A stretch of DNA of 64,000 nt, from positions 62,001-126,000 of IMG/VR virus record IMGVR_UViG_3300046665_000548, one strand, 5' to 3'. Every line of letters begins with the position of its first letter. Within the stretch, counting starts at the first letter, position 1. Source of the DNA: a virus. Below, one piece after another: positions 1-8,138 of this stretch. The notes under the pieces are model-generated. The model had not been told where the DNA came from. It worked only from the letters and a program-made list of their open reading frames with translations, and ran no database searches. A program made the translations under genes and the position numbers.

Positions 1-2
1 GC

Positions 3-227
3 GAGTGGCCGAGCCTGCGCGTGATCGCCAGCGCGCTCAAAAGCAGCTTGGGAGAGATAATCACCGTCGCGAGCGAACGTCCCGTCGTGCAAGTCGATCA
101 GAGCACCGGAACAAAGCAAGGCGACTGGTTATTAAAGGCAGTGAACGATCCAGTCACCCATCGGGACTGGGCCGCTTATAGAGCCCAGGAACTTAAGAGA
201 CAGTCCCGAAAGTCGGCGGCGAATTAG
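3..227 (+). CDS. C-terminal end of a gene cut by the window edge, unknown function
   Basis: The frame is open back to base 3 with no stop, so this is the 3' end of a longer gene and the GTG at 21 need not be its start. The visible ~74 residues end in a basic, Gln/Lys/Arg-rich tail. No family is recognised. It converges on, and overlaps by about 35 bp, the gene on the other strand ending at 193. Confidence 0.5.
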   Translation, partial: EWPSLRVIASALKSSLGEIITVASERPVVQVDQSTGTKQGDWLLKAVNDPVTHRDWAAYRAQELKRQSRKSAAN

Positions 228-492
228 TTGACCAACCATGGTGCCACATAAAGGCGCAATAAGCCGCGACATCACGCGGATCGCCCTTGTTGATGTGGTG
301 GTGCAGATGATCGCGGCAAAGTTCCTCCCAATGGCCACTCGACCATTCGTCTGAATACTTGTACTTGATTTCTGCTGCTGCGAGCTTTTCTGCAAGCGCG
401 GCGGCGAACTTAAGCACAAGATCACCAGTGTTGGGATGGAGATCGACCAAAGATGCTTCAAGTTTCTTGGTCGCTTCTTCTCTAGTTGTCAT
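193..492 (-). CDS. Small conserved-looking hypothetical protein
   Basis: About 99 residues from the ATG at 492 (MTTREEATKK); an in-frame ATG seven codons upstream is less likely because the purine-rich GAGAGAAA stretch lies between the two. The N-terminal half is helical and charged; the C-terminal half is rich in His, Trp and Cys (CRDHLHHHIN, WHHGW), which could bind metal. The composition and length are typical of early phage genes. Function unknown. Confidence 0.6.
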   Translation of the reverse strand: MTTREEATKKLEASLVDLHPNTGDLVLKFAAALAEKLAAAEIKYKYSDEWSSGHWEELCRDHLHHHINKGDPRDVAAYCAFMWHHGWSTNSPPTFGTVS

Positions 493-563
493 AGTGTTTC
501 TCTCAGTAATCATCGATCAAACATATATCGACAACTGTGCTCGACAAATATATTTCTTTGAAA

Positions 564-800
564 ATGAGCATAACCCATTATGAACAACAGCAGCTTGTCT
601 ACTGCTGGCTGAGAGAAGCTAATCTAGCCGCCGAATTTCCGCTTGTATATGCGGGGCATGAACTCAATAGCGACGCTTTTCTTATCCGATTCTTCCTGTT
701 AAAGCCGGTGAATGGCCTCAGTCAGTACGGAACAATTCGCATTTCGTCTGATCAGGTGAAGAGAGATTTCGTTCGGTTCAGAATAGGGCAAATCGACTAA
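564..800 (+). CDS. Small hypothetical protein, possible distant member of the FKLRW family
   Basis: About 78 residues from the ATG at 564; a GTG at 537 would add nine residues. No clear Shine-Dalgarno sequence precedes either. The C-terminus (FVRFRIGQID) recalls the FKLRW(G) ending of a small-protein family repeated through this window, but the match is weak. It converges on the terminase gene, whose stop lies four bases away. Confidence 0.45.
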   Translation: MSITHYEQQQLVYCWLREANLAAEFPLVYAGHELNSDAFLIRFFLLKPVNGLSQYGTIRISSDQVKRDFVRFRIGQID

Positions 801-803
801 CCG

Positions 804-2390
804 TTATACGACAACGGGCATCGCATCATCGTCAAAGAGTTCCGTGTCATGGATGTGTTCTTTAAGGTCTCCGACATCGGCCCCCCAACCAACAACAACG
901 TCCAAAATACGAATGCAAAGAAGAGTAGCCATCACAAGATCGTCGCTTTCTCCGCCCTTTGCTTTGAAGCTACTGTCGCCTGCGGATACAAAGAATTTCA
1001 GTTCTTTGATCAACTGTTTGCTCTTGACCTCCAAGCGATAGCTCTCGACAAGGCTCTTGAAACGGGCACAAGCCGATAGCTTCTTCTTCATATCGGTTGT
1101 GAAGCCTTTACGAAAACGTCTAGTCTGGCCTTTACGCTTGCGTTCCGAGACGAACATTCCGGGAAATCGCTCTTCCCCTGTGTCCTCGATGATCTGAAGG
1201 ACAGCCTCACCGATAGTGTTATTTTCAACGGTCCAGAATATTTCAGGTTCGCCGTGTTGTCCGGGATCATCTCGTAACGTGCTATCCAGGAAGTGAAGAA
1301 TTTGCATGAGCACGCGTATCTGCCCGCGAGCCGTGGTTAGGTTGTGCTGCCATTCGGCAACTTGAATCATTTCCGGAAGCTGAAAGACTTGAATAGCTGC
1401 ATGATCGCCACCCGTCCCAAGTGATGGATCGAGAGCCAGGATGTAAGTCTTGTTGGGCGTCGGATTTTGGAACCAGCGTACCGTGTTGGTGTAAAATTCC
1501 GGCTGCTCCGCTTTCATAGCTGACAAAAAGATAGGATTGATGAGGGTTTCATCGTCGGTAACGAAGTCACAGCAAAATTCTTGACGGAAACGCGCTTCTC
1601 CCAAGCTTTCGCGGTATTCCTTGGCCCATTCCTCATCGCGTTCAGGATGCTTGTCCCATGTTACCGAGATGGGGAAGAAGCCATTTCGACCAGCCTTTTC
1701 TCCAGTCGGATTACCGTACTCATCAGTGCTATCTAGTGCACCCTTCCAAATCTGGGCGAACTGATCTTCGTCGGTTCGCGGCGTCGATGTGATGATGCAG
1801 GAACCACCGGTCGAAAGAACTGGTCGGATGGAGGTCCAGAATTCGTTGGCCTTGTTTGGTGGCACGAACGCGAACTCGTCGCAGTAGAGCAGAGTGATCG
1901 AGAGACCACGACCGGCGTCCGAGGACGTAGCGCGCGATACAATCTTAGAGCCGTTGTCGAATGCAATCGTACCCTTGTTGTATTCGATGACACCAGCGCG
2001 AACCTCATCAGGAAGGTTCTCGTACGCGTATCGGATACGGTCCATAATTTCGAGCGCCTGGACCAGCTTGTTAGCTGTGATCAGGATGGTCGAATCAGGA
2101 GTGAACATCGCCTTCCACAGAATATAGGCCGCCGCGCATGTAGTTTTTCCCATTTGCCGCGCTGTGAGCGCGATGGCGTTTTTGTTTCCATGAAATGCGT
2201 TAATGAGATCGACTTGAAAAGGATATGGAACAAAAGGCTGCGCACCCTTCATGGGATGTTGAATCTTGACAAATTTCCGCATGAAATAGAGCGGGTCCTC
2301 CATACAGAGGACGAGATCAAGAAGACCTTCTTGGGTATAACTTGTCTTGGAACGCGGACGTTTTACTACGTCGTCTAATGATTTAGCCAT
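804..2390 (-). CDS. terL: Terminase large subunit, T4 gp17-like DNA packaging motor
   Basis: 528 residues, a normal TerL length. The N-terminal ATPase shows a Walker A loop (TARQMGKT, about residues 76-84), a Walker B with catalytic carboxylate (LLYCDEFAFV, about 167-176) and the coupling motif ITSTPR. The C-terminal RNase H-like nuclease shows its first acidic strand (LALDPSLGTGGD), the VENNTIGE element and a final DDLVMA. In T4-type phages this protein docks on the portal, pumps DNA into the prohead and makes the headful cut. It follows a Usg-family gene by six bases on the same strand, so both probably come from one late message. The probable small subunit is encoded about 14 kb away. Confidence 0.95.
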   Translation of the reverse strand: MAKSLDDVVKRPRSKTSYTQEGLLDLVLCMEDPLYFMRKFVKIQHPMKGAQPFVPYPFQVDLINAFHGNKNAIALTARQMGKTTCAAAYILWKAMFTPDSTILITANKLVQALEIMDRIRYAYENLPDEVRAGVIEYNKGTIAFDNGSKIVSRATSSDAGRGLSITLLYCDEFAFVPPNKANEFWTSIRPVLSTGGSCIITSTPRTDEDQFAQIWKGALDSTDEYGNPTGEKAGRNGFFPISVTWDKHPERDEEWAKEYRESLGEARFRQEFCCDFVTDDETLINPIFLSAMKAEQPEFYTNTVRWFQNPTPNKTYILALDPSLGTGGDHAAIQVFQLPEMIQVAEWQHNLTTARGQIRVLMQILHFLDSTLRDDPGQHGEPEIFWTVENNTIGEAVLQIIEDTGEERFPGMFVSERKRKGQTRRFRKGFTTDMKKKLSACARFKSLVESYRLEVKSKQLIKELKFFVSAGDSSFKAKGGESDDLVMATLLCIRILDVVVGWGADVGDLKEHIHDTELFDDDAMPVVV

Positions 2391-2396
2391 GCTCTT

Positions 2397-2672
2397 TCAT
2401 TGCAAAGGAAAGATTTGAGTAACCTTTGCGAAGCGCGATGGATTGAACGGAGCGTTCGAATCGCTGAGTTTAACTTCCTTGATGATCGCGTCTATTTCGG
2501 TTCGCCAGTAGTTCAAGAACTTTTCAACTCGGGGGTACCGAGGGCTCAAGTCTAGGGTTTGCCAAATGAACTCTTGAACCAAGTTCCGGTGATCCGGAAT
2601 GTGGTAGAGAACGTTAACTGTCACCAGTGAATACCCCTTTAACCGAAGGGTAAACTCATCTTCATTACTCAT
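2397..2672 (-). CDS. Usg family protein
   Basis: About 91 residues from the ATG at 2672; the longer TTG frame to 2702 is less likely. The core KGYSLVTVNVLYHIPDH, followed by an (F)IWQ...D(L)SPR(Y)P pattern and a WRTEID segment, matches the Usg family, small alphaproteobacterial proteins first noted next to tryptophan genes and of unknown function. A late-type TAAATA core lies about 32 bases upstream and terL follows at once, so here it behaves as a late gene. Family assignment is fairly sure; its role in packaging is only suggested by position. Confidence 0.75.
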   Translation of the reverse strand: MSNEDEFTLRLKGYSLVTVNVLYHIPDHRNLVQEFIWQTLDLSPRYPRVEKFLNYWRTEIDAIIKEVKLSDSNAPFNPSRFAKVTQIFPLQ

Positions 2673-2703
2673 AATCTTGCAAATGCGTGTGTTGTTGAGC
2701 AAA

Positions 2704-2709
2704 TATTTA
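2704..2709 (-). promoter_or_regulatory. Late-type promoter core TAAATA
   Basis: TATTTA on the plus strand reads TAAATA toward the Usg-terL pair, about 31 bases before the Usg start. It matches the T4 late -10 element TATAAATA. Confidence 0.55.
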
Positions 2710-2725
2710 GTTCAAAACTTGATAG

Positions 2726-2754
2726 CTTGACAAAAACGCACCTTCGGGTAGATT
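2726..2754 (+). promoter_or_regulatory. Early-type promoter CTTGAC-N15-GGTAGATT
   Basis: CTTGAC at 2726-2731, a 15-base spacer and GGTAGATT at 2747-2754. It is one of eleven sites of this design and lies about 25 bases before the 2779-5072 gene run that ends in cysS. Confidence 0.75.
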
Positions 2755-2778
2755 GGCGCTAACGAATTTTTGGTGCAA

Positions 2779-3048
2779 ATGGCCGAGTATTTTCCACAGG
2801 GAAAGAAGCGTATGTTCCCCCACAAGGTGGTGGTTCCATGCGCCCGCGCGGCCAAAATGGACGCCTATTATGAACGGCAAGGCACTGATATTGCTGAGCT
2901 TATCGAATACGTTGACGGTGAGGAAATTGGCGGTCGGTACAGATACGGTCCGATTCGTCCTAAGCCGGACAAGTCGTCCAATTTCGAAGTGCAGTTCTTC
3001 TTCTCCAACGATAGGGCTGCTCTAGCCTTCAAAATTAGGTTTGGTTGA
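2779..3048 (+). CDS. FKLRW-family small protein
   Basis: About 89 residues from the ATG at 2779. The next ATG at 2812 has a better ribosome site (GGAAAGAAG) and is a real alternative. The C-terminus FFFSNDRAALAFKIRFG is the signature of a family repeated more than ten times here: an aromatic strand, a short acidic loop, a helix and F-K-x-R-(F/W)-G. First gene after an early-type promoter; its stop overlaps the next start. Function unknown. Confidence 0.65.
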   Translation: MAEYFPQGKKRMFPHKVVVPCARAAKMDAYYERQGTDIAELIEYVDGEEIGGRYRYGPIRPKPDKSSNFEVQFFFSNDRAALAFKIRFG

Positions 3049-3302
3049 TGGCCACGTGGAACGACAAAGGTTATAAAAATCCCAGCGAGTTTCCGTATTC
3101 CCATTACATTGAGGAAGAGGTCAGCCCGCGACAAATCATCGAGATGTCTAAGTGGTTGAATGCGGATGATGGATTGAAGGGAACTTTCTTCTTCGTCCGG
3201 GTGACGAATGCTCCCGAACATGCTTCGCGGATGAACCCTCCAGTCCAGTTCAATTTTACCGACGAGACGACCGCCATGCACTTTAAGCTCAAATACGGAT
3301 GA
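3048..3302 (+). CDS. FKLRW-family small protein
   Basis: 84 residues starting at the ATG in TTGATGG, which overlaps the preceding stop. It ends in FNFTDETTAMHFKLKYG, the same strand-acidic loop-FKLRWG ending as its neighbours. Part of the tightly overlapped 2779-5072 run under an early-type promoter. Function unknown. Confidence 0.75.
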   Translation: MATWNDKGYKNPSEFPYSHYIEEEVSPRQIIEMSKWLNADDGLKGTFFFVRVTNAPEHASRMNPPVQFNFTDETTAMHFKLKYG

Positions 3303-3454
3303 AAATGTTATTCGTACTCGTTCAAAGAGATGACTCGGGGGCGATCAGACGCACCTTTGGGCCTTACACGATTGCCGACGTAGAGTTGGCTCAGGCCACT
3401 CTGTTCAAAACCAAAGGAATACAGACGACTATTTGGGAACTAGAGCAGATATGA
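3299..3454 (+). CDS. 51-residue small protein in the cysS operon
   Basis: A short frame of 51 residues (MKMLFVLVQRDDSG...) whose ATG overlaps the previous stop and whose TGA overlaps the next ATG (ATGATG). This double coupling in a gapless operon supports translation. The sequence looks like a small alpha/beta fold: a hydrophobic strand, a turn and a helix (ADVELAQATLFKTK), ending in an acidic strand. No family is recognised. Confidence 0.65.
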   Translation: MKMLFVLVQRDDSGAIRRTFGPYTIADVELAQATLFKTKGIQTTIWELEQI

Positions 3455-3693
3455 TGGTGCACGTCATCACCATGCCTGTGAAAAAGTATTACAAAAATTG
3501 GGGGATAATAACGGATTGGTTTTGCATGATGAATGTGAAACTCGCCATGTCGGGCGACGATGGCGGTCTTGGTCCTAATGAATACGATATTGTTCGAGAC
3601 AATGAGAATCAGAACGCCAATGATGATCAGAACGCTAATTTTTTCTTCACCAATCCTCGGCTCGCGTGCCTCTTTAAGATGAGATTCGGATGA
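3451..3693 (+). CDS. FKLRW-family small protein
   Basis: About 80 residues from the ATG at 3451, overlapping the stop of the 51-residue gene; a TTG at 3433 would add six residues. It ends in FFFTNPRLACLFKMRFG, the family signature, preceded by an Asn/Asp/Gln-rich linker. Its stop overlaps the cysS start, so expression is coupled to the synthetase. Function unknown. Confidence 0.7.
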   Translation: MMVHVITMPVKKYYKNWGIITDWFCMMNVKLAMSGDDGGLGPNEYDIVRDNENQNANDDQNANFFFTNPRLACLFKMRFG

Positions 3694-5072
3694 AACTGCA
3701 TAACTCTCTATCAGGCCAAGTCGAACAGTTCATTCCACAGGACCCTAATCAGGTGACGATGTACGTCTGTGGTCCAACGGTTTATGACACCCCTCATGTC
3801 GGCAACGCGCGACCTTTGGTGGTCTTCGATCTCTTGTATCGCCTGCTCGGTGACGAGTTCGCGGCAATCAAGTATGCCCGAAACATTACGGACATTGACG
3901 ACAAGATCATGGATCGCGCCAAAGCGAACGGCGAAGACATTGGCGCGCTGACGCAACGCACGACCGCTGACTATCACGACATTGCGAAAATCTTGGGCTG
4001 CATTCCACCAACGCACGAGCCTCGGGCGACACACAATGTCGATGCCATGCAGGGCATGATTGGCAAGCTGATCCACACGGGCTATGCCTATGAGGCCGAA
4101 GGTCATGTGCTGTTCGACAGCGCCAAGCGCGGCAACGTGTACCCTCTCACGGGTCACGATCCAGACAATTTGCGCGAAGGTCATCGAATTGAGGTAGCTT
4201 CGTATAAGCGTAACGGAGCGGATTTCGTTCTGTGGAAGCCTTCGGAACCCGAGCAGCCAGGATGGGCCAGCCCGTGGGGACGAGGACGGCCGGGCTGGCA
4301 CATCGAATGCTCAGCTATGATCCAAGAGTTGTTGGGCGTCACGATTGACATCCACGGCGGCGGTAATGATTTGCGCTTTCCTCACCACGAAGCAGAGATC
4401 GCTCAATCTGAGTGCACGCATCAAGCTCCGCTCGCTCGCTATTGGGTGCACAACGGGATGTTGCTGCTCAACGGCAAGAAGATGGCCAAGAGTACCGGGA
4501 ATTTCTTTACGGTGCGTCAAATTCTCGATGGCACCGCCTTCGGTCAGAAATTTACCGGGCAGGAGGTCAGGCTTGCCCTTTTGCAGACCCACTATCGGCA
4601 TCCTCTCGATCTGACACTGGCCTCGCTCGACAATGCACGTAAGAGCTTGGACCGTTGGTTTGGTGCTCTCCTGTCGCATCGTGAGTGGTGGCATAGTCGC
4701 GCGTCGTATCCGGAACCAAATATGGTTATGGATTCTCTTCGTGACGACATGAACACGCCGGAAGCGATCATGCATCTTCACGAGATAGCAACGCGCATCA
4801 ACCGCGATCAGAACCACCCTGGGGCAGACGTGCGCGCTATGGTCCGCGCATGCTCCGCTATGGGATTGCTGCCGAACGTTACCCATCCGAAGGCAAATCT
4901 CCTGACGCCGGAAGCCAAAGCGTTGCTCAACAATCGGCTTGCGGCTCGGAAGTACGGCGACTATAGGCAGGCGGACAAAATTCGCGACGAGCTTCGTTCC
5001 AAAGCCTCTATTGAGGTGAAGGACACGAAAGCTGGTCAGCTTTGGTACTATTCTGGAGAATCAATCGCATGA
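3690..5072 (+). CDS. cysS: Cysteinyl-tRNA synthetase, apparently complete
   Basis: 460 residues, the usual length of bacterial CysRS. Class I signatures are intact: HIGH-type HVGNA near residue 36 and KMSKS-type KKMAKS near 265-270. The zinc site is present: Cys in YVCGPTVYD, Cys in WHIECSAM and His in FPHHEAEIAQSE. CysRS charges tRNA-Cys with cysteine using ATP. It starts at ATGA overlapping the stop of a small early gene. All key residues survive, so it is probably active. A phage copy could resist host inactivation or suit a phage tRNA-Cys, but no tRNA-Cys gene is in this window. Confidence 0.95.
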   Translation: MKLHNSLSGQVEQFIPQDPNQVTMYVCGPTVYDTPHVGNARPLVVFDLLYRLLGDEFAAIKYARNITDIDDKIMDRAKANGEDIGALTQRTTADYHDIAKILGCIPPTHEPRATHNVDAMQGMIGKLIHTGYAYEAEGHVLFDSAKRGNVYPLTGHDPDNLREGHRIEVASYKRNGADFVLWKPSEPEQPGWASPWGRGRPGWHIECSAMIQELLGVTIDIHGGGNDLRFPHHEAEIAQSECTHQAPLARYWVHNGMLLLNGKKMAKSTGNFFTVRQILDGTAFGQKFTGQEVRLALLQTHYRHPLDLTLASLDNARKSLDRWFGALLSHREWWHSRASYPEPNMVMDSLRDDMNTPEAIMHLHEIATRINRDQNHPGADVRAMVRACSAMGLLPNVTHPKANLLTPEAKALLNNRLAARKYGDYRQADKIRDELRSKASIEVKDTKAGQLWYYSGESIA

Positions 5073-5092
5073 CGGACCGAGGAGGACTGCGA

Positions 5093-5098
5093 TAAATA
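5093..5098 (+). promoter_or_regulatory. Late-type promoter core TAAATA, four bases before the start codon
   Basis: GATAAATAACGG directly precedes the ATG at 5103. With T4-like geometry the transcript would begin at or next to the start codon. Confidence 0.6.
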
Positions 5099-5102
5099 AC
5101 GG

Positions 5103-6647
5103 ATGACTTTGCCATCCGTACGCGACCTCCTCACCATCGTTGAGAACTCCCAGCTTGATGAAGCTGGTGCTGGACCGTCTCGAATCGTCAAGCACGTTCA
5201 AGACGGTACTCCATTTTTCATGATTTCTGCTATGCGTGCAGACTTGCCGCATAGCGCGAACATGCGCCGCACTCAACTCCTCAGTGAAGAACTGGCCCAG
5301 CACGGGTTGGTCTTCATTCGGACCACAGGTGAATACCAGGAAGACGGCCAAGAGACTCCATCGCAAGAGTTGTCATTCTTCGTCATGGCTCCTGAGCATG
5401 TAAAGCTCGCCCGTTTCGTCAAGATCGGCACGACGCTCATGACCATCTTCAAACAAGATTCGATCCTTGTCGGCAATGGCGAGAACGTCTTCCTGCAATT
5501 TGCGGACGGCTCTACGCATAGCCTCGGTACGGCAGCTACCTTTGCCCCGGCCGTGCTCGCTCATCTCGGTGGCTTCAGCAAGGTCAAGGGACGCAAGTTC
5601 TCATTCACTGAACCTGATGCGGCCCCCAACGCTGTTCGCTATGGCCAGTCGCGTCCTGAGAAGAAGTTGAAACCAGAAGTCGAGCCCGAACTGACGGAGG
5701 ACGCCCCACAGGGTGCCCCCTTTCGCCTCGACCCGCTCGTAAACCCTGAAAACTACAAGATCACAGACAGCCTTGCTGATGTAAAAAATTGGCGAGCTAA
5801 GTGCTTGTATAGTGCTACGTACAATGACGCGTCAAAGAACAAGAAGACGGGTGATTGGGATACGGTTGGCTACGTGATGATCTCCAAGACTGGAGACACT
5901 ATCATTCCAATTCCTCGCGCTGATGAGCATCACATGGGCTTCGACATGCTACATGATCTCAATGATCAGCTTCGGAAGAACGCTCCGCGCGCACGTCGCG
6001 GAAAGAGTGCACCGGTTGAAGAGGTCAAGTATATCAACATTCGAGACTACTTGCCGATTTGGACTGGAGGTAACAACTACATTTACAACAAGGTAGATGT
6101 TAAGGATTACCTCGTTGTTCTTAGCAAGTACCTCAGTTATGGCGGCCCGGATGGTTTCATGAAGGGCTCAAACGACATGAGAGGCATGGTTATGAGCCTC
6201 AGTGATTTTGTTAAAAACAAGGGTCCGCACGTGATCAAGCCCGGCGAACTTGCTCCTGTTGGAAAGTCAATCTACGCTGCGCTCCAGACCGCCGCGACCG
6301 CATTGAACGCCGCTCGCGGAAATCCGCAGCGCTCCGCGATTGGAAAAGCATTTCAAGCTTCTCTGTCTCTTCTCGACTTCTTCTACAAGACGTGCGGGCA
6401 AACCAATTTGGGATGGGACGAGATCAAAGCTACGATCAAGGCCGTGTCTGCGCTCAAGAAGACGGGCGACGTTCAAAAGCTCGAAGAGATCATGTTCGGA
6501 TTTGGCAGTTTGAAGAACAAGATGCACAACGAGCTTCGTGCAACTCTCGAACGTCAGACGAAGGGCGAGAGAAGCTGGCAAGACGATGATGCCAAAGCTA
6601 CATGGGGCGATGTTGCGATGGCGGTGGACCTGTTGGGGCGCTTCTAA
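5103..6647 (+). CDS. Late protein with a cleavable-type leader; N-terminal half DUF3293-like
   Basis: 514 residues. It opens with MTLPSVRDLLTIVE|N, matching the RDLxxxL/IxE leader shared by the 49-55 kb block, with a second L-D-E at residues 18-20. Residues ~30-160 (GTPFFMISAMRAD, R-x-x-L-L-x-E-E-L, TGEYQEDGQE, SFFVMAP) resemble the DUF3293 pattern; I hold this loosely. The C-terminal part (~220-514) is unassigned. A TAAATA core sits four bases before the ATG, so it is a late gene and a candidate packaged virion protein. Confidence 0.8.
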   Translation: MTLPSVRDLLTIVENSQLDEAGAGPSRIVKHVQDGTPFFMISAMRADLPHSANMRRTQLLSEELAQHGLVFIRTTGEYQEDGQETPSQELSFFVMAPEHVKLARFVKIGTTLMTIFKQDSILVGNGENVFLQFADGSTHSLGTAATFAPAVLAHLGGFSKVKGRKFSFTEPDAAPNAVRYGQSRPEKKLKPEVEPELTEDAPQGAPFRLDPLVNPENYKITDSLADVKNWRAKCLYSATYNDASKNKKTGDWDTVGYVMISKTGDTIIPIPRADEHHMGFDMLHDLNDQLRKNAPRARRGKSAPVEEVKYINIRDYLPIWTGGNNYIYNKVDVKDYLVVLSKYLSYGGPDGFMKGSNDMRGMVMSLSDFVKNKGPHVIKPGELAPVGKSIYAALQTAATALNAARGNPQRSAIGKAFQASLSLLDFFYKTCGQTNLGWDEIKATIKAVSALKKTGDVQKLEEIMFGFGSLKNKMHNELRATLERQTKGERSWQDDDAKATWGDVAMAVDLLGRF

Positions 6648-6886
6648 TGGCGGCGATGTTCAACGGCGGGATTCGTCGCATGTCGGGAACCTTCGAGATC
6701 AAACTCGATGGTTGCGGCACTGCATCACAATGGCGCAAGATAGAAAATTGGCTTGAGAACGATGACAATACCAATGTCTCGGGCGAATATGGCCACTCTT
6801 TCAGCGGCACTCTGGCCGAACCTCTGTTACGAGTTTGGTTCACTGACGAAAAGACGGCAATCTTTACCAAGCTGTCTTGGGGATAA
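6647..6886 (+). CDS. FKLRW-family small protein
   Basis: 79 residues; start chosen at the ATG that overlaps the preceding stop in TAATG. It ends in LRVWFTDEKTAIFTKLSWG, a variant of the family ending. It is probably co-translated with the upstream late gene. Function unknown. Confidence 0.7.
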   Translation: MAAMFNGGIRRMSGTFEIKLDGCGTASQWRKIENWLENDDNTNVSGEYGHSFSGTLAEPLLRVWFTDEKTAIFTKLSWG

Positions 6887-6891
6887 AAGGA

Positions 6892-6920
6892 CTTGACGAA
6901 GCTCTAATTTGTGGTAGATT
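6892..6920 (+). promoter_or_regulatory. Early-type promoter CTTGAC-N15-GGTAGATT
   Basis: CTTGAC at 6892-6897 and GGTAGATT at 6913-6920 with a 15-base spacer. A good Shine-Dalgarno (CAGGAG) and ATG follow within 25 bases. Confidence 0.8.
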
Positions 6921-6942
6921 GAGTCTATCACAGGAGCGATGC

Positions 6943-7326
6943 ATGGCCGACCGAGCTTACATTCTCTCGATCATTTCCGACCTGACCAAGGATGCTACCG
7001 GTTCGCGTATCCGTTTGGATTACCAGTCCATGACGGACTCGGAATTGCAAAGCACCTTCGATTTTTATTCCGATCTGCTCGAAGTCAATGAGCAGCGTGA
7101 AAGCGTTATGCGCCTCCGCGCGCAGAAGGATTGGGAACAGTCCTTGGAACGGCTTATGTCGATGGGCGCGACCTCAATGGCTCAGGCCATCGCGTGGGAC
7201 ATGGAAGCCGAGGGCGTCAACGACAATGACTACGGCTTCTACTGCTATCTCAAGGGTCTCTCGTACGATCTGGAGGCGCGCATTGTCAGCGAAGTCAGCG
7301 CGTCTGAGGAAAGGATCGCGGCATGA
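6943..7326 (+). CDS. Early hypothetical protein, helical
   Basis: 127 residues from the ATG at 6943, six bases after CAGGAG. The sequence is acidic and mostly helical, with short Met/Ala-rich helices, and has no membrane segment. First gene after an early-type promoter; ATGA overlap with the next gene. No family recognised. Confidence 0.75.
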   Translation: MADRAYILSIISDLTKDATGSRIRLDYQSMTDSELQSTFDFYSDLLEVNEQRESVMRLRAQKDWEQSLERLMSMGATSMAQAIAWDMEAEGVNDNDYGFYCYLKGLSYDLEARIVSEVSASEERIAA

Positions 7327-7622
7327 CCGATCTCACCGTGGCTAACACGATCCTTCAACAGCTTGGTGGCCCTCGCTTCACGGCGATGACCGGCGCAAAG
7401 AACTATGTGGGCGGAGAACGCAGCCTCTCGTTCCGTCTTCCGAAGGCCAATCGCGGCATCAACGGCGTCTACATCACGTCGGAGCCAAGCGACACGTACA
7501 AGATCGAATTCATTCGCGTGCAGAAGACGGAGCGCAAGGTCGTGGAGACCTGCGAGGACGTGTACTGTGATAGTCTCCAGGAAGTGTTCACCCGCGTCAC
7601 TGGCCTCTATACTCGCCTGTAA
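7323..7622 (+). CDS. Conserved phage hypothetical protein (NTILQQLGG type)
   Basis: 99 residues. The pattern NTILQQLGG...FTAMTGAKNYVGGE...LSFRLP and later SDTYKIEF recalls a small protein seen in many phages and some bacteria; its role is not known to me. It overlaps the upstream early gene by ATGA and so shares its promoter. Confidence 0.75.
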   Translation: MTDLTVANTILQQLGGPRFTAMTGAKNYVGGERSLSFRLPKANRGINGVYITSEPSDTYKIEFIRVQKTERKVVETCEDVYCDSLQEVFTRVTGLYTRL

Positions 7623-7631
7623 GGTACTCCC

Positions 7632-7727
7632 ATGAGCACTCTCAGGGGCGGATGGGGGTCTTGTTTCTACTTTGAACAAGAGCGGCACGCGCTTCTGTTT
7701 TACATGACGTTCGCGGGGAAAACCTAA
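7632..7727 (+). CDS. 31-residue remnant or minimal FKLRW-family protein
   Basis: A 31-codon frame, MSTLRGGWGSCFYFEQERHA followed by LLFYMTFAGK. The second half has the family pattern (aromatic strand, acidic loop, then LLF-x-M-x-F-G), but the rest of the domain is missing. It follows a conserved early gene by ten bases. It may be a relic of a full member or a micro-protein. Confidence 0.4.
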   Translation: MSTLRGGWGSCFYFEQERHALLFYMTFAGKT

Positions 7728-7800
7728 CGCTTTTGGTTCCTGAAAAAATCTTCATCGACGTGGGGTTGATCAGACAAGCGAGACATGTAGCTTCATAGTT

Positions 7801-7816
7801 GTCGAATCGATTCGAC
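7801..7816. promoter_or_regulatory. Perfect 16-bp palindrome, possible operator
   Basis: GTCGAATCGATTCGAC equals its own reverse complement. It lies 17 bases before the start of the Gln/Gly-rich gene and may bind a dimeric regulator. Confidence 0.4.
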
Positions 7817-7832
7817 TATCATGGAGCGAAAA

Positions 7833-8003
7833 ATGTCCAATCAGAATCAGGGCAACCAAGGGAACCAGCAGGGCACCCAGCAAGAGGGCGGCAACCAAAG
7901 TTCCAGTGGCGAGCAGAGCGGCGGATCGAACAACCAGAAAGGACAGCATGGCCAGCAAGGGCAGCAGTCCGACAAGGACCATCAGGGCAGCATGAAGGAA
8001 TAG
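7833..8003 (+). CDS. Small Gln/Gly/Asn/Ser-rich disordered protein
   Basis: 56 residues from the ATG at 7833, preceded by GGAGCG; an ATG at 7821 would add four residues. It is almost wholly Gln, Gly, Asn and Ser, with no hydrophobic core, so it should be intrinsically disordered. It is preceded by a 16-bp palindrome and followed by a strong terminator, so it is probably a single-gene unit. Function unknown. Confidence 0.6.
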   Translation: MSNQNQGNQGNQQGTQQEGGNQSSSGEQSGGSNNQKGQHGQQGQQSDKDHQGSMKE

Positions 8004-8138
8004 CGCCTAGCCTTTCTGAGCAACCCAGGTTGTTCAGACGTTCGTGTTTCACAAGAAGGAGGCCAAACCAATCTTTTTCTGTAAAATACTGATCGACATT
8101 GCCGCCTAAACAGCGGATTTATCGCTCACAACGAGCGA

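Noticed and set aside
3711-4886. Minus-strand frames of 196 and 191 codons inside cysS
   Set aside because: Antisense shadows of a gene with intact CysRS motifs; no promoter or family signal.
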